Assembly (NCBI GenBank): GCA_019054805.1
Contig: JAHQIY010000011.1
Location: 1,555,001-1,619,000 of the forward strand
Origin: Brachionus manjavacas
Taxonomy: Eukaryota > Rotifera > Eurotatoria > Ploima > Brachionidae
Length of the DNA: 64,000 nt
Direction of reading: 5' to 3'
Of the stretch, positions 1 to 9,914 are shown in pieces. Both the position numbers and the translations under genes were made by a program. A model generated the notes under the pieces. It was not told the DNA's origin and ran no database searches. It saw nothing but the letters and a program-made list of their open reading frames with translations. Numbering within the stretch: the stretch's first letter is position 1; each line of letters opens with the position of its first letter.

Positions 1-134
1 TTAATTTAATATTTTATTTCGATTTTGATTTTTTAATTTATTCTGAATAAGCCCTAGCTCGGTACAGAAAACAAATAAATAAAAATAAAATAATACATTA
101 TTAAACTTATTTTTAAATTTTGTATTTGGTTATT

Positions 135-408
135 TGTTACCCTGAATAATCACTTATTCATCAGCTTGTCAACTGATGCACAAAGATAAGTAAGAATTAT
201 ACTTGTCACGTATCTCAGAAGTTAGACGCTTCGAAATGCTGACATATACATTAAGCACTAAGCTCACATCTTGAGTAAATTATAAGCTCGTGTTCTTGAC
301 ACGAGCATCTAGGTATAAATAAGAATTCCATTCTTAGAACTTCAGAACGTTCAATATCTTAAATAAAGCTTTTAAAGATTAAACATTGTTTATTATAAAC
401 CGGTTACA
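135..408 (-). mobile_element. Solo LTR (274 bp), inverted copy
   Basis: On the minus strand the element begins TGTAACCGG and ends GGTAACA, the TG...CA ends of LTR retrotransposons. It is flanked on both sides by tatt (AATA on the minus strand), a 4-bp target duplication. Length and flanks match the copies at 8254-8527 and 37858-38131, so it was copied with the unit and is not a separate insertion. No internal region or second LTR lies beside it. Confidence 0.8.
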
Positions 409-599
409 TATTACCTCTTTTATAATATAGATTAGGCTTTGATTTTTTATTATTTAAACAAGAATCTGTGTTTTGGTTGTCTTTCCTACAAATTTTACAG
501 TAAAGTTTTTTTGTATTTCTGCTATTATTTCTCTCTTTATTATGAAAAGGATAGCTATAATGTTTCCTTTCTTCTTTAGAAAATTTTTTCTGTTAATCA

Positions 600-2330
600 T
601 TAAAATATCTACATATTTTGGATGGCGGAGGAATTAAACCTAGTATAATCTACAGCGTATTACATTGCCAGTTGTAATGATTCTGAATTGCGAAGCCTAA
701 AGTTATTTCAGTCAGTTCAAATAATCCTTTATTAAATAAAATAAGTCATTAATATAATTTCCTATATCTTTATCTTGTCTAAGACCTCTTAACTTATCTC
801 TCATGTGAATTATTCGATTCGAATTATTATCGATCTGGTGTGCAGGGCGGTGGTGTAATAATCTATGTCAATAAAGCTTTAAAATCGTATGAGGTCACTA
901 ACGATATATTTAACTCGAATGAAATTGAATATATTTGGTTTAAAATAGCTGCGGGCAAAGAAACATTTCTGGTTGGATGTATCGTTTAGATCACCGAATT
1001 CTAGTCGAGAAATATCACTTAAGATAAATGAAATCATCAGACATGCAAAACTTCTAGTCGATCAAAACGTTTTTAGTTCTATCTAAATTTTTGGAGATTT
1101 CAACTTTCCAAATATTTCGTGGTCAAATTTAGGTGGTCATTGTCAATCAAAATTCGCACAAAGTTATAAGTTCCTAGAAAATCTAGAAGAAAACTTTTTG
1201 TATCAATCGGTCTTAGAACCAAATTAAAAAAAAAATATCCTAGACCTAATCATCACCGAAAATTTTAATCTTATTTTTACAGCGTATTACATTGCCTGTT
1301 GTACAAGTACATCCATGAATAATAGCTTACACAACAGCCTGAACTGGGAATTTTCGGTTCTCAGTTCGATACCAAATGAAGAAAACTCTAATGAAAAGTT
1401 AAATAATAACTTCAATAAATTAACTTTAATCAATTCAGTGACAAACTGAATAGTTATGATTGAATCAAAGAATTTTACAACTTAAACGTCGAAGAAATGT
1501 ACAAGCGATTCATCGAGTTTTACAACCAAAACGATGAACAACTTATTCCTAAATTCAAATCAAAGAAAGATAAGACAAAAGACAAAAGAAAGCAAAAGAA
1601 AGATCCGAGTGGATCAATAAGCACTTAAAGTCACTTTGTCGTAAAAATATAAGCTTTGGAACAAATTAAGAGCTAGCTCAAATAATACTGAGACCAAAAA
1701 AAAATACAACATATGTTATAAAAGTTCAAAAAAAGATATCAAAAAATCGAAAAGCTCTTTAAATTTAGCTGGCCAAAGACACCAAAAAAATCCGAAACTA
1801 CTATTTCCATATATTAAAAAAAAACGGCTTTTAAAGATCATAAAAAGTCGTTATTAGACCAAAAAGGCCAAACAAAAACTGATAAAATTGATATTCTTGA
1901 GATATTGAGTGATCAATTCTACGGTGTTTACAAAAAAACTAACTCAACCGACTATGTCAAGACGATTACACCATTTATTAAAAATAAATGTGCGGTTAGT
2001 GATGTTATTTTTAACGATTTTTTAGTAAACGAAGAGTTTAAAAAAGTAGAATAAAAATAAATCAGTTGGTGTTGACGGAGTTAGTCCGGTGTTGTTAAAC
2101 GAATGTACCTTGAATTTCTCGATCCCGATATCCATGATTTTTAAAAAGTCCTTTAATAGTTCGGAACTCCGAGCAGTTTAGCGTCATGCGAACATTACAC
2201 CAATATTCAAAAAAGGTCAACGTAACTTCGCATCAAATTATAGGCCTATTTCACTGACATCAATTACTTGTAAAAAATGGAAACAATGATAAAAATGCCT
2301 TGGTCAAGTTTTTAGATAATGAAAACTACT
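600..2330 (+). pseudogene. Decayed LINE (LINE-B): endonuclease and N-terminal RT remnants
   Basis: There is no continuous frame, but reading across frames gives remnants of a non-LTR retrotransposon ORF2 in the right order. An endonuclease piece with GGGVIIYVNKAL lies near 855. GDFNFPNISW (the catalytic Asp/Asn loop) lies near 1095 and LDLIITEN near 1240. A basic Lys-rich linker follows, and then RT motif 1-2 remnants: VGVDGVSP near 2070, ITPIFKKG and NYRPISLTSITCK near 2195-2270. Many stops and frameshifts make it clearly dead. It is more diverged from LINE-A than the LINE-A copies are from each other, so it is an older, different family. The string acagcgtattacattgcc occurs twice (about 653 and 1281), bracketing part of the endonuclease. 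Confidence 0.7.
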
Positions 2331-2461
2331 GTAAAATCTCACTTATTTCATCCCAAATGTCTCTGGTATCAAGCTGGGATTAAACTAATAGGTGACAAAA
2401 CTGTTTATATAAAGTTCACGTTTATATATTCTGAAAGAGCATAAAATTTTCTACATGCTGA

Positions 2462-2555
2462 TGTAATTTAGAAGAAAAAAAAGAGTGTGGCGGTTTTTGT
2501 TTGCTAAAAAAATCTCCTCCGAAGGATCAAATATGACCCGATTTTTTTTTCATAA
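2462..2555 (+). repeat. Direct repeat, copy 1 (partner at 5262-5385)
   Basis: The segment taatttagaagaaaaaaaag, followed by a gtgtggcggttttt block and a GATCAAATATnACCCGATT block, recurs in the same orientation at 5262-5385. Both copies abut an aaattttatgct-like string. The two bracket about 2.8 kb holding LINE-B remnants, the GC-rich module and the small minus-strand ORF. Related copies occur near 18840, 27700 and 35710 in reverse orientation. Confidence 0.6.
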
Positions 2556-2859
2556 AAATATCAATAGAATATTAATATACAAATTTTTTAATTTTCACAT
2601 GATTGAAGACAAAAAAGTTAAACTGAAAATAAAGAAGTTAAACAATAGAATTGTTCATAATATTGTTTAGATTATGAACAATATATTTCAAATATTCAAG
2701 TCAGTAACTTGACTTTGACTTTTTGACCTCTGAAAAACTTTGTGCAAAATAAAATCTAAGTCCTTATTATGTTCAGTGACCATGTTTCCATCTTAGCATG
2801 CTTATCAGTTTTATTTTCAGTTTTTGAGAAATTAACGTAGCACGTAACAAAGGAGTATT

Positions 2860-3660
2860 ACTGTTCTCTTGTTAGTTGACTTTCGCAAGACTCTCGTCTT
2901 TGTAGACCCAAATCTCTTACTTTGCAAATCAAAGAGAGTTGGCTTTAGTGAAAAAGTTCTTGTTCTTATCAAAAATTATTTCTCTGGATGAATACAAGCA
3001 GAATCCTTGGGTGGCGTTCTTTCTGAATTTTCTAAAATAGACCTTGATTTCAAGAGGTAAGTGTGTTAGGTCCTCTTTTCTTCTTAATTTTTCTTTAATG
3101 ACCTAGCTTTTTTTCTTAAAAATCACAACATTAATTGTAAATTATTTGCTGATGAAACCTCCATCAATTTCTGTAGTTCAAACTTAAAAGATTTAATAGA
3201 CAACTTCAGAAATTGCTCAAAAATAGTGTACTAATGGTGCTGTAAATTAAGGTTTTACCTCAATTGAAGCTTTTAGGTGTTACAGTAAGTAATAAATTAA
3301 ATTTTACTAGTCACGTTAGCTATATTAAAGCTACAATTAATAAAAGGCTTATCTCAATTAAGCAATTATTCTTTCTTACCAAAACAAGTCCAAAAACTAT
3401 TTTTAAAAACGTTCATCTTGCCCTACATTGGTAATTGTTTATCACTTGTCATTTATTTCTCCAAACCAGCTATTCAATATCTATCCAATGAAAATTATAT
3501 TTAACTCTTTATATTATCCATTTCAATGATAAAGTAAATTTCTCTAAAAAAGATTTTGAAAATAAATTTTATGGTTTAAGATTAAGGCATTTTAACTCAA
3601 GTTAAAACTAAACTTTTACATTTAATTGTTTAGGTTAACATTTTTGAAATTAGTAAAACA
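2860..3660 (+). pseudogene. Decayed LINE-B: C-terminal RT remnant
   Basis: Interrupted plus-strand frames show the later part of a non-LTR reverse transcriptase. LLVDFRKTLVFVD lies near 2870 (RT motif A area) and LFADETSINF near 3145, corresponding to the YADD box with the first two catalytic positions altered. LLGVTVSNKLNFTSHVSYIKATI-like sequence follows near 3270 (thumb region), and then a C-terminal tail. Stops interrupt every segment. The GC-rich module at 3718 follows directly and could be this element's 3' untranslated end; that link is inference. Confidence 0.65.
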
Positions 3661-3717
3661 ATTGTTCATTTTAATTCAGAAAAAATTTAAAGAAGAAATA
3701 ATAAAAATAAGATTTAA

Positions 3718-4180
3718 ATGCCCCATAACTCTGCCGTAAGCCGGTCCCAAGCCCAGGATGAGAAAAGAGGAGGGTGGTGGCAGCCACACAATGTGGTCTT
3801 CTACGAGTCCAAAGAAGAGCTGTATTACGGGTACATAGATCTACGGATCTTTGTCCTAGTCTTGTCGTATGAGGGTGCCGCTGGCTTCGACCATCACCCA
3901 GTATAGAATCTTAACAGAGCAAGAACTTGTTTTACAGCTGACCCTCTTTGGATAGCCGTAACTTTGGAAGCGTTAAAGTTAAGGCATTCTCTCTTAAAGA
4001 GATTGTCGCTTGGTTTGTGGTTCCAAGCTAGTCTAAATAGTTGTCGAGTTCGCAGCCTTTAAGTGCTCGGATGAGTGACGCTGTTTATGATGAACGTCCC
4101 ACGTGCTTCTTAGGGGAAGACGCCGTCATAACTATGCCGTTTGCCGGTCCCAAGCCCGGATGAAAAAATAGGAGGGTGAC
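3718..4180 (+). repeat. GC-rich 0.46-kb module with terminal direct repeats
   Basis: This island has much higher GC than its surroundings. It begins atgccccataactctgccgt and is bounded by two imperfect direct repeats of about 48 bp (about 3718-3777 and 4123-4180), each carrying GCCGGTCCCAAGCCC, a purine-rich GA stretch and GGAGGGTG. Four more copies lie on the other strand at 17199, 22896, 26060 and 34083. It contains a 62-codon open frame that is probably incidental. It may be the 3' end of a non-LTR element, since similar GGTCCCAAGCCCGG strings are, from memory, typical of such tails; I cannot assign a family. Confidence 0.6.
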
Positions 4181-4814
4181 TAATTTTTTTGAAGAATACC
4201 AGTTGATCTAGAATTTTTTCTTAAATCACATGAAACACTTACTGCCAAAAGATTTTCACATTATGAACTTGAAATAAGGATGCTTGTCCAATATTTGGTA
4301 TTTTGTCTAATATGCAAAATATTAGACAATATTGAATCGTTCTAAATAAATATTGTAGCCCAAAAAGTTTGCGAAACTTCACAGTTGTCTTCAGAATCTA
4401 CAAAATCTAGATGTATACTAAATGTTCCTTTTTCTTTTTAGTATAGGTAGGTATTTGTCCTGTTGATTTTTTGAATCTGAATTTATTTATTTTCCTCCAA
4501 AAAGGCCTCCTTGAAAGTGGGTTTTTTCCATGAAATCTAGCCAGTTTTTGTTCAAAAATTCTTTTATCTTGAGTTGTTTCTCAGATATCAGCCTATTAAA
4601 GGCTCCTTTCAGAGAAGGGCATCTTGATTTTGAAAAAGTCTTCTTTCCTTTCATTAATTAAAGATACAATTTTCATTTGGAAGATAATTTGAAAAATTTC
4701 CTGTTGTTGAGTGGTATTCTTTTATTTACGGCATAAGTAATCTTTTCTGAGATGTGTTCGTTTAGCTCATCAACGTTTTTGCAAAGACCATTAAGTTGAC
4801 TAAAAAGAACAATA

Positions 4815-5258
4815 TCAGGACATTTTTTTCAAAAACTTTTCTAAAAGATGTTTCTTACTAGGTAAGTGAAAACAGTTACAGTGTGTAATTACCAACCTGT
4901 TTTTAGAAAATATGGTGTTTGTTTTTTTGTTTGGCGCCTCAGAAGTTGTTGAAGACGACGCTTTTATTTTTTCTTGATTGAGAATTTTTAAAAGATGTCT
5001 CTTCAGCAAGGTTAGTTTTAAATTTTTTTGCGTGTCTTTTTGATCTGCTTTCCCCAAATCGCTATAATTAATCACAAAGTGGTTCTTCACTGAATTACTC
5101 AAGGCAAGTTCATTATCGTGAAATTCATCCAAGTTAATTAACTCTTCTGTACAATCAGTTCTTTTTCCAATTAATTTTGAGACTAAATATGTAACTGGAT
5201 TGCATTCTTCTTCTTCATGACTTCCAACTGAAAATTTTTTGCATAGCATAAAATTCAT
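4815..5258 (-). pseudogene. Unknown 147-codon ORF of the composite repeat (possible LINE endonuclease N-terminus)
   Basis: The minus-strand ATG frame encodes 147 residues, beginning MNFMLCKKFSVGSHEEEE and ending near KHLLEKFLKKMS. Five copies exist in the window. This one and the one at 33004 are open, and three are frameshifted in G or A homopolymers. The C-terminal string ITHCNCFHLPSKKHLLEKFL and the next-frame continuation PDIVLFSQLNGLCKNVDEL resemble the start of an apurinic-type LINE endonuclease, where an Asn motif is followed by a PDI-L-E segment. On that reading this is the 5' part of a decayed ORF2. The N-terminal acidic half has no family I recognise. A host protein-coding role is unlikely given its repeat context. 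Confidence 0.45.
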
Positions 5259-5261
5259 TAA

Positions 5262-5385
5262 TTGCTAATGTAATTTAGAAGAAAAAAAAAGGGTGTGGCG
5301 GTTTTTGTTGGCTAAAAAAAGGAAAAAAATGTGTTTTTTCTGGTTTAAATCGTATCTCCTACGAGGGATCAAATATTACCCGATT
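5262..5385 (+). repeat. Direct repeat, copy 2 (partner at 2462-2555)
   Basis: This is a longer version of the 2462-2555 repeat, sharing the tgtaatttagaag start, the gtgtggcggtttttgtt block and the GATCAAATATTACCCGATTTT end. It has about 30 extra bases in the middle. It sits immediately upstream of the start codon of the small minus-strand ORF. Confidence 0.55.
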
Positions 5386-5696
5386 TTTTTATTTTCTTGA
5401 ATCTAGACAAGATTATGAACAATTCTTTGGTTTTACTTTTTTATTTTATTGCTTTATTTTTGTTAAAAAATGTCTTCAAATCATTTAATAATTATAAATT
5501 TGTATATTAATATTCTATTGATTTTTTTTTCTAAATTTTACTAAAAACTTATCTAAGTATAATTAATTTAAGTGATAATTTCAGAAGAGCCTTATTTAAA
5601 GTTTCGTAATTATTAGACAAAATTGTTGTCGATAATATCAACGTTTAAAAATTAATATTTTGTGCAAGGAGAACGATGGAAAAACGTATATATAGC

Positions 5697-5784
5697 GTTC
5701 TGTCGTATGGTCAGAACGGACCGTCATGGTCGAATTAATAAATTAACTAGCCTTCGAAGGTCGAAGACTCATTGCTAGAATGAG
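5697..5784. other. Cluster of four short inverted repeats at palindrome centre
   Basis: Four stems follow one another. GTTCTG/CAGAAC lies at 5697-5717, GACC/GGTC at 5719-5731, the perfect palindrome CCTTCGAAGG at 5751-5760, and CTCAT/ATGAG at 5768-5784. They end exactly where homology to the FAS-like 3' end begins. The surrounding 5386-5783 is not repeated elsewhere in the window. The function is unknown; a rearrangement breakpoint or a transposon end are both possible. Confidence 0.5.
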
Positions 5785-6232
5785 TTCACTTAATTGATGG
5801 TGAACAAAAAACTTTTTTTAATGGGAGAGAGTGCCACAAAAATTGCTTCAATCTTGAACAGCTTCTTGGCAGCTGAATTCTAACTTTCTAACTTTTCTAA
5901 TTTCAACGATGTTTGGTTTCTTTTTAATAGTATTTTATGATTTTTAGTTGGTTTTTTATTTTTTTATTTGAAATTTTTATTTTTATTTTTCAAAATAAAC
6001 ATTTTGAACTTAGCGAATTTTTTTTTTTTTTTTAATCAGCACCAATTAATTTTGAAATTTTTTTTTCAAGCTCAAATTAGATCACAAGATTAGATAATTT
6101 ACTTTTAAAATTCTTAAGTAAGCAAGCATAAATTGAATCACTATTAAATAAAATAAGAATAAATTTAAATTTTATTTTTGCGCTAAAAAAAAATTAGATA
6201 GCATCTTTATCGTAATATATTAGAAATTTTTT
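5784..6232 (+). pseudogene. Fragment of FAS-like gene 1: last ~30 codons plus 3' flank
   Basis: This matches the reverse complement of about 40930-41388, covering the last codons of the FAS-like gene at 41296-45673, its stop and about 350 bp of downstream AT-rich sequence. The match starts at gttcacttaattgatggtg and fades near 6232, where the palindrome arm begins. One extra base in the T run near 5813 shifts the frame, so this is a broken gene end. It shows that the repeat block and the FAS-like locus have exchanged DNA, or that the composite unit once flanked this gene. Confidence 0.85.
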
Positions 6233-6299
6233 GATACATAAACGTGAACTTTATATAAACAGTTTTGTCACCTATTAGTTTAATCCCAGCTTGATACCA

Positions 6300-8030
6300 G
6301 AGACATTTGGGATGAAATAAGTGAGATTTTACAGTAGTTTTCATTATCTAAAAACTTGACCAAGGCATTTTTATCATTGTTTCCATTTTTTACAAGTAAT
6401 TGATGTCAGTGAAATAGGCCTATAATTTGATGCGAAGTTACGTTGACCTTTTTTGAATATTGGTGTAATGTTCGCATGACGCTAAACTGCTCGGAGTTCC
6501 GAACTATTAAAGGACTTTTTAAAAATCATGGATATCGGGATCGAGAAATTCAAGGTACATTCGTTTAACAACACCGGACTAACTCCGTCAACACCAACTG
6601 ATTTATTTTTATTCTACTTTTTTAAACTCTTCGTTTACTAAAAAATCGTTAAAAATAACATCACTAACCGCACATTTATTTTTAATAAATGGTGTAATCG
6701 TCTTGACATAGTCGGTTGAGTTAGTTTTTTTGTAAACACCGTAGAATTGATCACTCAATATCTCAAGAATATCAATTTTATCAGTTTTTGTTTGGCCTTT
6801 TTGGTCTAATAACGACTTTTTATGATCTTTAAAAGCCGTTTTTTTTTAATATATGGAAATAGTAGTTTCGGATTTTTTTGGTGTCTTTGGCCAGCTAAAT
6901 TTAAAGAGCTTTTCGATTTTTTGATATCTTTTTTTGAACTTTTATAACATATGTTGTATTTTTTTTTGGTCTCAGTATTATTTGAGCTAGCTCTTAATTT
7001 GTTCCAAAGCTTATATTTTTACGACAAAGTGACTTTAAGTGCTTATTGATCCACTCGGATCTTTCTTTTGCTTTCTTTTGTCTTTTGTCTTATCTTTCTT
7101 TGATTTGAATTTAGGAATAAGTTGTTCATCGTTTTGGTTGTAAAACTCGATGAATCGCTTGTACATTTCTTCGACGTTTAAGTTGTAAAATTCTTTGATT
7201 CAATCATAACTATTCAGTTTGTCACTGAATTGATTAAAGTTAATTTATTGAAGTTATTATTTAACTTTTCATTAGAGTTTTCTTCATTTGGTATCGAACT
7301 GAGAACCGAAAATTCCCAGTTCAGGCTGTTGTGTAAGCTATTATTCATGGATGTACTTGTACAACAGGCAATGTAATACGCTGTAAAAATAAGATTAAAA
7401 TTTTCGGTGATGATTAGGTCTAGGATATTTTTTTTTTAATTTGGTTCTTAGACCGATTGAAACAAAAAGTTTTCTTCTTGATTTTCTAGGAACTTATAAC
7501 TTTGTGCGAATTTTGATTGACAATGACCACCTAAATTTGACCACGAAATATTTGGAAAGTTGAAATCTCCAAAAATTTAGATAGAACTAAAAACGTTTTG
7601 ATCGACCAGAAGTTTTGCATGTCTGATGATTTCATTTATCTTAAGTGATATTTCTCGACTAGAATTCGGTGATCTAAACGATACATCCAACCAGAAATGT
7701 TTCTTTGCCCGCAGCTATTTTAAACCAAATATATTCAATTTCATTCGAGTTAAATATATCGTTAGTGACCTCATACGATTTTAAAGCTTTATTGACATAG
7801 ATTATTACACCACCGCCCTGCACACCAGATCGATAATAATTCGAATCGAATAATTCACATGAGAGATAAGTTAAGAGGTCTTAGACAAGATAAAGATATA
7901 GGAAATTATATTAATGACTTATTTTATTTAATAAAGGATTATTTGAACTGACTGAAATAACTTTAGGCTTCGCAATTCAGAATCATTACAACTGGCAATG
8001 TAATACGCTGTAGATTATACTAGGTTTAAT
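6300..8030 (-). pseudogene. Decayed LINE-B: endonuclease and N-terminal RT remnants (arm copy)
   Basis: This is the inverted twin of 600-2330, with the same broken endonuclease (Gly-Gly-Gly-Val motif near 7810, GDFNFP near 7575, LDLIITEN near 7425) and RT remnants near 6400-6600. It is dead in the same way; the stops are shared with the other copies, so it decayed before the unit was duplicated. Confidence 0.65.
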
Positions 8031-8253
8031 TCCTCCGCCATCCAAAATATGTAGATATTTTAATGATTAACAGAAAAAATTTTCTAAAGAAGAAAGGAAA
8101 CATTATAGCTATCCTTTTCATAATAAAGAGAGAAATAATAGCAGAAATACAAAAAACTTTACTGTAAAATTTGTAGGAAAGACAACCAAAACACAGATTC
8201 TTGTTTAAATAATAAAAAATCAAAGCCTAATCTATATTATAAAAGAGGTAATA

Positions 8254-8527
8254 TGTAACCGGTTTATAATAAACAATGTTTAATCTTTAAAAGCTTTATT
8301 TAAGATATTGAACGTTCTGAAGTTCTAAGAATGGAATTCTTATTTATACCTAGATGCTCGTGTCAAGAACACGAGCTTATAATTTACTCAAGATGTGAGC
8401 TTAGTGCTTAATGTATATGTCAGCATTTCGAAGCGTCTAACTTCTGAGATACGTGACAAGTATAATTCTTACTTATCTTTGTGCATCAGTTGACAAGCTG
8501 ATGAATAAGTGATTATTCAGGGTAACA
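8254..8527 (+). mobile_element. Solo LTR (274 bp)
   Basis: The element begins TGTAACCGG, ends GGTAACA, and is flanked by AATA on both sides (8250-8253 and 8528-8531). It contains a TATA-like tatttatacc at 8341-8350 and a perfect 8-bp hairpin, GCTCGTGT/ACACGAGC with a 5-nt loop, at 8356-8376. A second stem, CATCAG/CTGATG, lies near 8484-8503. The copy of this region at 29821-29860 lacks the element and has a single AATA, which confirms the ends and the target duplication. A four-base duplication and TG..CA ends fit Ty3/gypsy- or BEL-type integrases. Confidence 0.85.
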
Positions 8528-8808
8528 AATAACCAAATACAAAATTTAAAAATAAGTTTAATAATGTATTATTTTATTTTTATTTATTTGTTTTCTGTAC
8601 CGAGCTAGGGCTTATTCAGAATAAATTAAAAAATCAAAATCGAAATAAAATATTAAATTAAAGTTAATAAAATGAGATAAAAAAATCAAAATAAAGTAAA
8701 TAAGCTAAAAAAAGAAAGTTTAGAAGACATAGATTGTTACATGTAGCATATATTTAAATAATTCAAGTTTCACGAAAAAAGGAGGAAATAGTAAAAGCGA
8801 TTACACAA

Positions 8809-9433
8809 TTGAGTTGGGTATTCAATATATCTCGATTCGAAACCTTTTTTGTATTACACATTAATGAATTATGTAAGAGTTATGAAATACTAAAAAATTT
8901 CACTTCTTTCAAAGGTGAAAAAATAGAAACTGTGTTTGACACGGTTGCATCTATTTCTTTAGTTAGTCTAAGTGTAGCCAAAAAACTAAATTTAAATATA
9001 AACCCATCACATCAAAAAATTATCACAGCCGATGAACTACTCACAATGTTTTAGGTAAAAAAGACTTAATTAAAATAGAAGTTGAAGACACCTTAGCTCA
9101 TTTTAATTTCGTAATAACCAATATTTTACACATTGAAATACTATTGGGATTAGATTGGATTGAACAAAAAAAAGCCATTATTGACCCTTCTAGAAGACAG
9201 CTTTTATACCGGGAAAAATAATATATCTAAACCCGAAATCTGAGGAATCAGATGATGAATATTCTTATAATTATATTTATAGAATTGAAGATGGTAATCT
9301 GACAAACGAGATAGTCGAATTGAACTATAATGATTATCCTCCCTTTAGCGATTATAAGAAAATAAATACAAATAAAAAAACACAATATTTGAATGTATCT
9401 TCCTTAAAAATCACATCTTTGCCGACAATTTAA
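8809..9433 (+). pseudogene. Retropepsin-bearing gag/pol fragment, broken
   Basis: The frame from about 8809 encodes an aspartic protease of the retropepsin type: an FDTxAS active-site loop near 8937, a hydrophobic SLVSLSVAKKL segment, then after a one-base frameshift near 9040 the flap and second-half sequence ending ILLGLDWIEQKKAIIDP near 9140-9190. The GLDWL/I and ID pattern is typical of Ty3/gypsy proteases. A third open stretch (about 9220-9433) is acidic and Tyr-rich and stops at 9433. Here the catalytic DTGA is DTVA; the copy at 38413 keeps DTGA. No reverse transcriptase or integrase follows. After the stop, near 9450-9530, a short hydrophobic segment could be a remnant of a membrane protein. 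Confidence 0.65.
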
Positions 9434-9914
9434 ACAAATAAACTTATAACAGTGGTATTTCATCCTGCTTACCAAATGATTTATATTGCCATTTGTTTTA
9501 CTCTATTGTTGTTAGGAATAACAAAAGTGTGAAAAAATCTCAATAAAAAAATTTTATCATGGTTTAAAAATTATGAGAAATGGAAATCTTGTTTTCTCTG
9601 CATCAGAACAATACCTTTTTTAAATACTATTTTGATGGCTATTTATATAAACATATATTCTATTTATATAAATGTAACAGTAAAATTCCTTAACATGTAA
9701 ATTTCTAAATTTACTGGTCCATCAGTAAATATGTTAAATGAATATGAAAAAAATTATGTTTTGTTTTTTTACTAGTAATTTTGTAAATTTACTTTTCAAT
9801 CAGTAATTATGTAAAACAGTTTTTATTGCTTCAGTAATTAACTGAAACTAATTTCAGTAAAAAACTAAAACTTTTTCAGTAAATTTTCTGAATTTGTAAT
9901 TTGAAAAATAAAAA

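Larger units (their letters stand above)
1..2425. repeat. Left arm of large palindrome
   Basis: This stretch is the near-perfect reverse complement of 6238-8661. For example, the segment around 41-75 mirrors 8590-8625, and 1861-1930 mirrors the region around 6731-6800. The inner edge is near 2425, after the shared run ending in cacgtttat. The outer edge runs off the window, so the true arm is longer. The arm contains a solo LTR and a decayed LINE, both also found in the tandem copies further right. Confidence 0.9.
6238..8661. repeat. Right arm of large palindrome
   Basis: This is the reverse complement of the left arm at 1-2425, with very few differences (for example a tatcaat/gaaacaa change near 7456). 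It carries the minus-strand copies of LINE-B and the plus-strand solo LTR. The same sequence recurs in tandem orientation at about 27830-29960 and 35850-38270, so this arm is the start of the forward array. Confidence 0.9.

Noticed and set aside
2485-2670. 61-codon ORF
   Set aside because: Lies in a repeated AT-rich segment, is Lys/Asn/Ile-rich and is not kept open in the other copies.
3718-3906. 62-codon ORF starting MPHNSAVSR in the GC-rich module as a protein gene
   Set aside because: One copy has a frameshift that changes the C-terminus, the frame spans the terminal repeat, and nothing resembles a domain.
3718-4180. Hammerhead ribozyme in the GC-rich module
   Set aside because: No CTGANGA plus GAAA core could be found on either strand; other ribozyme classes were not excluded.
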